Positions 60,611 to 64,000 of a stretch of 64,000 nucleotides of DNA are shown here, in pieces. Source of the DNA: DATDPM01 sp963841995 (GTDB lineage Bacteria; Pseudomonadota; Alphaproteobacteria; DATDPM01); assembly GCA_963841995.1 (NCBI GenBank), contig CAWJEX010000003.1, positions 124,001 through 188,000 on the forward strand, read 5' to 3'. Made by a program: the position numbers and the translations under genes. Each line of letters begins with the position of its first letter. The stretch's first letter is position 1. The notes under the pieces are model-generated. The model saw only the letters and a program-made list of their open reading frames with translations. It made no database searches and was not told where the DNA came from.

Positions 60611-60648
60611 CCGCCACGCTTGCGCCGTCCTTGACGCAAGCGTGGCGG
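60611..60648. repeat. Perfect 14-bp inverted repeat
   Basis: CCGCCACGCTTGCG (60611-60624) and CGCAAGCGTGGCGG (60635-60648) with a 10-base spacer. It sits between two convergent genes (PEP-CTERM protein and the 53-residue protein), so it may act as a terminator for the minus strand, although no T-run follows on either side. Confidence 0.75.
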
Positions 60649-60661
60649 TCAAACGTATGCC

Positions 60662-60823
60662 CTACGAACCGGCGCGATCTTCCTGCATGGCGGCGAGATA
60701 TTCATAAATCGTCGCCTTCCCAAGAACCAATCGGTGGGCGACGGCTGCTGCTTTCGGTGAAAGCGGCCGTTGTGCCCGTTCGATTATGTCCCGGAGAATT
60801 GGCGGAATCGGCATTTCTGACAT
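60662..60823 (-). CDS. 53-residue protein with resolvase-like helix-turn-helix
   Basis: MSEMPIPPILRDIIERAQRP then LSPKAAAVAHRLVLGKATIY and EYLAAMQEDRAGS. The middle resembles the helix-turn-helix of site-specific recombinases (K.A.VA..L.LGKATIYEYL), so it may be a stand-alone small DNA-binding protein or a remnant of a resolvase C-terminus. A second in-frame ATG lies 9 bases downstream. The perfect inverted repeat at 60611-60648 lies just beyond its stop. Confidence 0.45.
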   Translation of the reverse strand: MSEMPIPPILRDIIERAQRPLSPKAAAVAHRLVLGKATIYEYLAAMQEDRAGS

Positions 60824-61022
60824 CACTTAAATCACCGCCTTTCGTGGGCGGGGAACTCAAGCGATCGGGTCGCGAATTCTACCCGCCCGACACATAACGC
60901 TGCCGGCCGCGTGGGTGCAAGGTCCAGCTTCGGCTGGGGCTTTCGGGTGGCCTGGCTAATGGCGTATATTTTACAAATGCTTTACAGACGCCGGAGGCTG
61001 TTGCTTAAGCTATTGAAATGAT

Positions 61023-61098
61023 TGGCGTCCCCTAGGGGAGTCGAACCCCTGTTCCCGCCGTGAGAGGGCGGTGTCCTGGGCCACTAGACGAAGGGGAC
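61023..61098 (-). tRNA. tRNA-Glu (anticodon CTC)
   Basis: On the minus strand the gene opens GTCCCCTTCGTCTAGTGG (acceptor stem and D-loop). The anticodon stem is CCGCC/GGCGG around loop CTCTCAC, giving anticodon CTC. A T-arm with GGTTCGA and the acceptor end GGGGAC, discriminator G and an encoded CCA (61023-61025) complete it. All four arms fold. Confidence 0.95.
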
Positions 61099-61167
61099 TT
61101 GGCGGCCAATTGGAAGGATGGCCAGTCTTAGCGGATGGCCCGGGCCGGTTCAAGGCTAGCGCCTAAG

Positions 61168-61247
61168 TCCCTGTGCGCATTGATCCCAGAGTGAAGATCC
61201 CTGAGAGAATTGATCCTGGGGCCTTGGCTCCCTGGGTGAATTGACCT
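61168..61247. repeat. Three imperfect 19-bp tandem repeats between tRNA-Glu and DUF6476
   Basis: TCCCTGTGCGCATTGATCC (61168-61186), TCCCTGAGAGAATTGATCC (61198-61216) and TCCCTGGGTGAATTGACCT (61229-61247), spaced 30 and 31 bases apart (about three helical turns). They lie in the gap between the tRNA gene and the 3' end of the DUF6476 gene. Confidence 0.6.
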
Positions 61248-61258
61248 TCGCACCTTGA

Positions 61259-61603
61259 TTAGGGACCGAAATCGAATTCGCCCAAGGCGGCGCCGGAATC
61301 GAGATCGACCACGATGAGGCGCGGGCTGCCATCGGCCAGGCGCAGTCTCAGGATCATGCGATTGCCGGATGTGATTACATCGTCAAGATGCGCGCCTTCG
61401 GGGAGAGCGATGTGCTGGGTTCCGAAGCCGCGCTTTTCGGCCCCCGCGGTTTTCCCCACCTCGGTAGTTTTCTCGGCGGCCGGCGTTTCGTCTTTCGCCT
61501 CGAGATGCGCGGTCGTGCGCTTGTAGAGCGTCACCGCCACCAGACCGGCGCCGGCCGCGATCAATATCGCCATCAGGATGACGAGGGCCTTGAGCGCTCG
61601 CAT
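61259..61603 (-). CDS. DUF6476-type membrane-anchored protein
   Basis: 114 residues. One N-terminal membrane segment (LVILMAILIAAGAGLVAVTL), a Lys/Glu-rich linker, and the C-terminal domain HIALPEGAHLDDVITSGNRM followed by ILRLRLADGSPRLIVVDLDS, the DUF6476 pattern found next to rluD and rpoH in alphaproteobacteria. It is divergent from rluD (81 bases apart). Function unknown. Confidence 0.8.
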   Translation of the reverse strand: MRALKALVILMAILIAAGAGLVAVTLYKRTTAHLEAKDETPAAEKTTEVGKTAGAEKRGFGTQHIALPEGAHLDDVITSGNRMILRLRLADGSPRLIVVDLDSGAALGEFDFGP

Positions 61604-61684
61604 GGTTCCGGTCCACCCTCTCCGCCGATAGAGTCCCGCCAATGCACTACGCCCCAACGAACGGGGCCGATAAGCAATTCGCCG

Positions 61685-62674
61685 ATGGCCGATTTGAACG
61701 AGCAGCGCCCCAACGAACAGCGCCATTATGTTGCGGCAACCGCCAAGCATAAGGGCGAGCGCCTGGACAAATTGCTCGCCGCGGCCTTGCCCGCGCTGTC
61801 GCGCACGCGCCTCAAGAATTTGATCGAAGCGGGCCGCGTTGCCTGCGCGGGTGCGACGATAACCGACGCCTCGCGCCGGGTCAAACCGGGGGAAATCTTC
61901 GAGATCGTGGTGCCGCCGCCGGTTCCCGCGGAACCGCGCGCGCAAAATATTCCGCTCGCGATCGTCTATGAGGACGAGGATTTGATCGTGATCGACAAGC
62001 CGGCGGGGCTCGTCGTTCACCCGGCCCCCGGCAACCGCGACAACACGCTGGTCAACGCTCTCCTCGCCCATTGCGGAAAGAGTTTTTCGGGAATCGGCGG
62101 GGTGATGCGCCCCGGCATCGTTCATCGTCTCGACAAGGATACGAGCGGGCTGATGGTGGTGGCGAAAAACGACGCGGCCCATGCGTCGCTGGCCCGGCAA
62201 TTTGCCGAGCGGACGATGAGCCGCGCCTATTATGCGGTGGTCTGGGGCGTCCCGCGAAAAGCGGAGGGCGAGATTTCCGGGAATATCGGGCGCAATCCGC
62301 ACTTTCGGAAAAAAATGGCGGTGGTGAAGAGCGGCGGCAAACCGGCGCTGACCCGCTACAAGGTTTTGCGCAGCTTCGGCAAGATGGCCAGTCTGATCGA
62401 ATGCCGGCTGATGAGCGGCCGCACCCATCAGATCCGCGTCCACATGGCGGCCATCGGCCATCCGGTCATCGGCGATACGGTTTACGGCGGCAAATCGCCA
62501 CCGGGAATCAAATTGGACCCCGCTCTCGCAACTGCAGCAAAGCACCTCGGCCGGCAGGCGCTTCACGCCTATTTGATTGGCTTCGATCACCCGAGAACCG
62601 GCGAGAGGCTCGAATTTCAATCAAATATAACTTCTGATATCAATATGTTGATAGAACTCTTGGAAAAATCATGA
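61685..62674 (+). CDS. rluD: 23S rRNA pseudouridine synthase, RluD family
   Basis: 329 residues. An N-terminal S4 domain (GERLDKLLAAALPALSRTRL) precedes the catalytic domain, with the active-site motif GIVHRLDKDTSGLMVVAKN (catalytic Asp in HRLDKDT) and ARQALHAYLIGFDHPRTGER near the end. RluD makes pseudouridines 1911, 1915 and 1917 of helix 69 in E. coli. The start is ATG 61685, giving the expected short tail before the S4 domain. Confidence 0.93.
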   Translation: MADLNEQRPNEQRHYVAATAKHKGERLDKLLAAALPALSRTRLKNLIEAGRVACAGATITDASRRVKPGEIFEIVVPPPVPAEPRAQNIPLAIVYEDEDLIVIDKPAGLVVHPAPGNRDNTLVNALLAHCGKSFSGIGGVMRPGIVHRLDKDTSGLMVVAKNDAAHASLARQFAERTMSRAYYAVVWGVPRKAEGEISGNIGRNPHFRKKMAVVKSGGKPALTRYKVLRSFGKMASLIECRLMSGRTHQIRVHMAAIGHPVIGDTVYGGKSPPGIKLDPALATAAKHLGRQALHAYLIGFDHPRTGERLEFQSNITSDINMLIELLEKS

Positions 62675-62705
62675 TCTAGCTTATATACCTGAGTAGGTTA
62701 CTCAG
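62660..62705 (+). promoter_or_regulatory. Candidate rpoH promoter with adjacent dyad
   Basis: TTGGAA (62660-62665), a 16-base spacer and TATATA (62682-62687), overlapping the rluD 3' end. Directly after it comes CTGAGTA-GGT-TACTCAG (62689-62705), a 7-bp dyad well placed for a repressor. A second possible promoter, TTGACG-17-CTAAGT, lies at 62712-62740. Confidence 0.4.
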
Positions 62706-62748
62706 ATATTGTTGACGCACCGCCCGCAAAAGAGCTAAGTTAACGACA

Positions 62749-62794
62749 ACGGGCGAGCGACCCCCAAAACCTTCGGGCCGGGGGGCTCGCCCGT
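62749..62794 (+). promoter_or_regulatory. Strong hairpin in the rpoH leader
   Basis: ACGGGCGAGC (62749-62758) pairs with GCTCGCCCGT (62785-62794); CCCCC and GGGGG extend the stem around a loop containing CTTCGGG. It lies 53 bases before the rpoH ATG. It could terminate rluD transcription or act as a leader structure controlling rpoH; only a short TTT follows, so a pure terminator is less likely. Confidence 0.6.
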
Positions 62795-62846
62795 TTCGCC
62801 CTAAGGGCCAGGGTACCAAACAGAAAAAATGGCCTAGGAGATTGGA

Positions 62847-63737
62847 ATGGCAACGAGCACCTCATACCGCCTGCCCAGCCTTGGATCGGAACGCGGCCTC
62901 TCGCGCTATCTCGGGGAGATTCGCAAGTTTCCGATGCTGACGCCGGAAGAGGAATTCATGCTCGCCAAGCGTTGGCGCGAGCATAGCGATTCCGAAGCCG
63001 CGCATCGTTTGGTCACGAGCCATCTCCGGCTCGTCGCCAAGATTGCGATGGGGTATCGCGGTTACGGACTGCCGCTCAACGAACTTATTTCGGAAGGCAA
63101 TGTCGGCATGATGCAAGCGGTCAAGCGCTTCGATCCCGACCGTGGCTTCCGGCTCGCGACCTATGCGATGTGGTGGATCCGCGCGGCAATCCAGGAATAC
63201 ATCCTGCATTCCTGGTCGCTGGTGAAACTCGGCACGACTGCGGCGCAGAAGAAGCTGTTCTTCAATCTGCGCAAGCTCAAGGGCCAGATCAAAGCGGTCG
63301 AAGAAGGCGATTTGACCCCCGAACACGTCAAGAAGATCGCCGAAGAGCTGAACGTGACCGAAGAAGACGTGATCTCGATAAATCGCCGGTTGATCGGCGC
63401 CGATCATTCGCTGAATGCGCCCTTGCGCGCCGACAGCGAGGGCGAGTGGCAGGATTGGCTGGTCGACGAAACGGCGAATCAAGAAGAGACGCTCGCCGAG
63501 AAAGAAGAAATGACCAATCGCCACGATCTGCTCGGACAGGCGCTGAAAACGCTGAGCGAACGCGAGCGGCATATCTTGAACGAACGGCGCTTGCGCGACG
63601 AGCCGTTGACGCTCGAGGATTTGTCGCAGGAATACGGCATTTCCCGCGAACGGGTGCGGCAGATCGAGGTTCGCGCCTTCGAGAAGCTGCAAAAGGCGAT
63701 GAAAAATCTGGTGATCGAGCAGCGCCTGGCAAAATAA
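62847..63737 (+). CDS. rpoH: Heat-shock sigma factor RpoH (sigma-32)
   Basis: 296 residues. Region 2 contains LVTSHLRLVAKIAMGYRGYG, then LISEGNVGMMQAVKRFDP and YAMWWIRAAIQEYIL. The RpoH box, AAQKKLFFNLRKLKG at about residues 131-145, is diagnostic. Region 4 ends with LEDLSQEYGISRERVRQIEV. AGGAG stands 9 bases before the ATG. It directs heat-shock genes; the leader structures upstream may matter for control. Confidence 0.96.
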   Translation: MATSTSYRLPSLGSERGLSRYLGEIRKFPMLTPEEEFMLAKRWREHSDSEAAHRLVTSHLRLVAKIAMGYRGYGLPLNELISEGNVGMMQAVKRFDPDRGFRLATYAMWWIRAAIQEYILHSWSLVKLGTTAAQKKLFFNLRKLKGQIKAVEEGDLTPEHVKKIAEELNVTEEDVISINRRLIGADHSLNAPLRADSEGEWQDWLVDETANQEETLAEKEEMTNRHDLLGQALKTLSERERHILNERRLRDEPLTLEDLSQEYGISRERVRQIEVRAFEKLQKAMKNLVIEQRLAK

Positions 63738-63774
63738 TCTGGCGAAGTAATCAAGTCCCTTGGATCCCAAAAGC

Positions 63775-63803
63775 GAACGGGCTCTTAACAGAGCCCGTTT
63801 TCG
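63775..63803 (+). terminator. Rho-independent terminator after rpoH
   Basis: GAACGGGCTC (63775-63784), loop TTAACA, GAGCCCGTTT (63791-63800), then T and CG. It can serve both rpoH and the convergent gene at the right edge. Confidence 0.85.
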
Positions 63804-63847
63804 TTTGTCCGTTTTCGGTCTCGCCTGTTTTCGGATTCGGAGGCGCT

Positions 63848-64000
63848 TTATTGCGGCTTGGCCGGTGCTTTCGGCTCGGCGGCGATGCCCCATTCGTCGC
63901 GGAGCTTTGCTTGTTGCGCGCGCAGCGCCCCGATCTGCTGGGCCGCGTGGATCCTGAGAAAGCTGGCGACCAAGGGCGGGAGCCCCATGGACAAAAGCCA
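63848..64000 (-). CDS. Unidentified protein, C-terminal part (runs off the right edge)
   Basis: The last 50 codons read LSMGLPPLVASFLRIHAAQQ, then IGALRAQQAKLRDEWGIA and a Pro/Lys/Ala-rich tail ending PAKPQ. A hydrophobic stretch followed by a charged helix. Family not recognised from this fragment. It is convergent with rpoH. Confidence 0.55.
   Translation of the reverse strand, partial: WLLSMGLPPLVASFLRIHAAQQIGALRAQQAKLRDEWGIAAEPKAPAKPQ

Noticed and set aside
61388..61684. Upstream extension of rluD
   Set aside because: The extra 99 codons run antisense through the DUF6476 gene and lack S4-domain similarity; the ATG at 61685 gives a normal RluD.
1..64000. CRISPR arrays, prophage genes or replication origins
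   Set aside because: No regularly spaced repeat-spacer pattern, no phage structural genes and no dnaA/repABC-type genes or box clusters were seen.

Overview
This is a chromosomal window from a GC-rich Alphaproteobacterium, most likely Rhizobiales or Rhodospirillales. The evidence is the xseB-ispA-tlyA isoprenoid/rRNA neighbourhood, an rluD / DUF6476 / rpoH block, TadE/TadG pilus genes, an alphaproteobacterial-type porin, and interspersed repeats with TAGAGCATGATC ends of a kind I associate with Rhizobiales. There are no rRNA genes and no CRISPR array. One tRNA gene, tRNA-Glu(CTC), is present.

Layout. 1-3.1 kb (minus): histone-deacetylase-like hydrolase, xseB, ispA, the 5' part of tlyA, then tusA and a DUF423 membrane gene. 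3.3-5.8 kb: a likely sigma-54 promoter with a 60-residue protein, and a coupled TPR / DUF6165 pair. 6.1-14.5 kb: an uptake module made of a nitrate/taurine-type ABC transporter, a TonB protein, a convergent TonB-dependent receptor and a MoxY/MoxX-like two-component pair. 14.6-23.8 kb: TPR-sulfotransferase, porin, two lipoproteins and tadE-tadE-tadG. 24-27.5 kb: serine-glyoxylate aminotransferase, hydroxypyruvate reductase and glycerate kinase, the glyoxylate-to-phosphoglycerate arm of the serine cycle or of photorespiration. 28.6-32.7 kb (minus): a coupled operon of ECF sigma factor, membrane partner, CpxP-like protein, DUF1800 and DUF1501. 34-43 kb is mobile-element territory: an APC permease, an inserted segment with a broken DedA gene, an IS200/IS605 element that truncated a macrodomain gene, typA and a PmtA-like methyltransferase. 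43.6-52.8 kb: yajQ, a LysR regulator, ompW, msrA and many small exported proteins. 53-58.3 kb: MASE1 histidine kinase, dps, N-formylglutamate amidohydrolase and two transglutaminase-like genes. 58.3-60.9 kb: an AT-richer patch with gene remnants, a Cys-rich secreted peptide and a PEP-CTERM protein. 61-64 kb: tRNA-Glu, DUF6476, rluD, rpoH and the end of an unidentified gene.

The most notable features are four copies of a 228-314 bp inverted-repeat element whose terminal TAG serves as the stop codon of neighbouring genes; a 52-bp direct repeat bracketing one copy together with a DedA gene; and 13 single-base frameshifts in 11 recognisable genes, 11 of them insertions, five of which fit an inferred GANTC to GAANTC change. 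These frameshifts may well be sequencing or assembly errors, so the broken genes may be intact in the organism.
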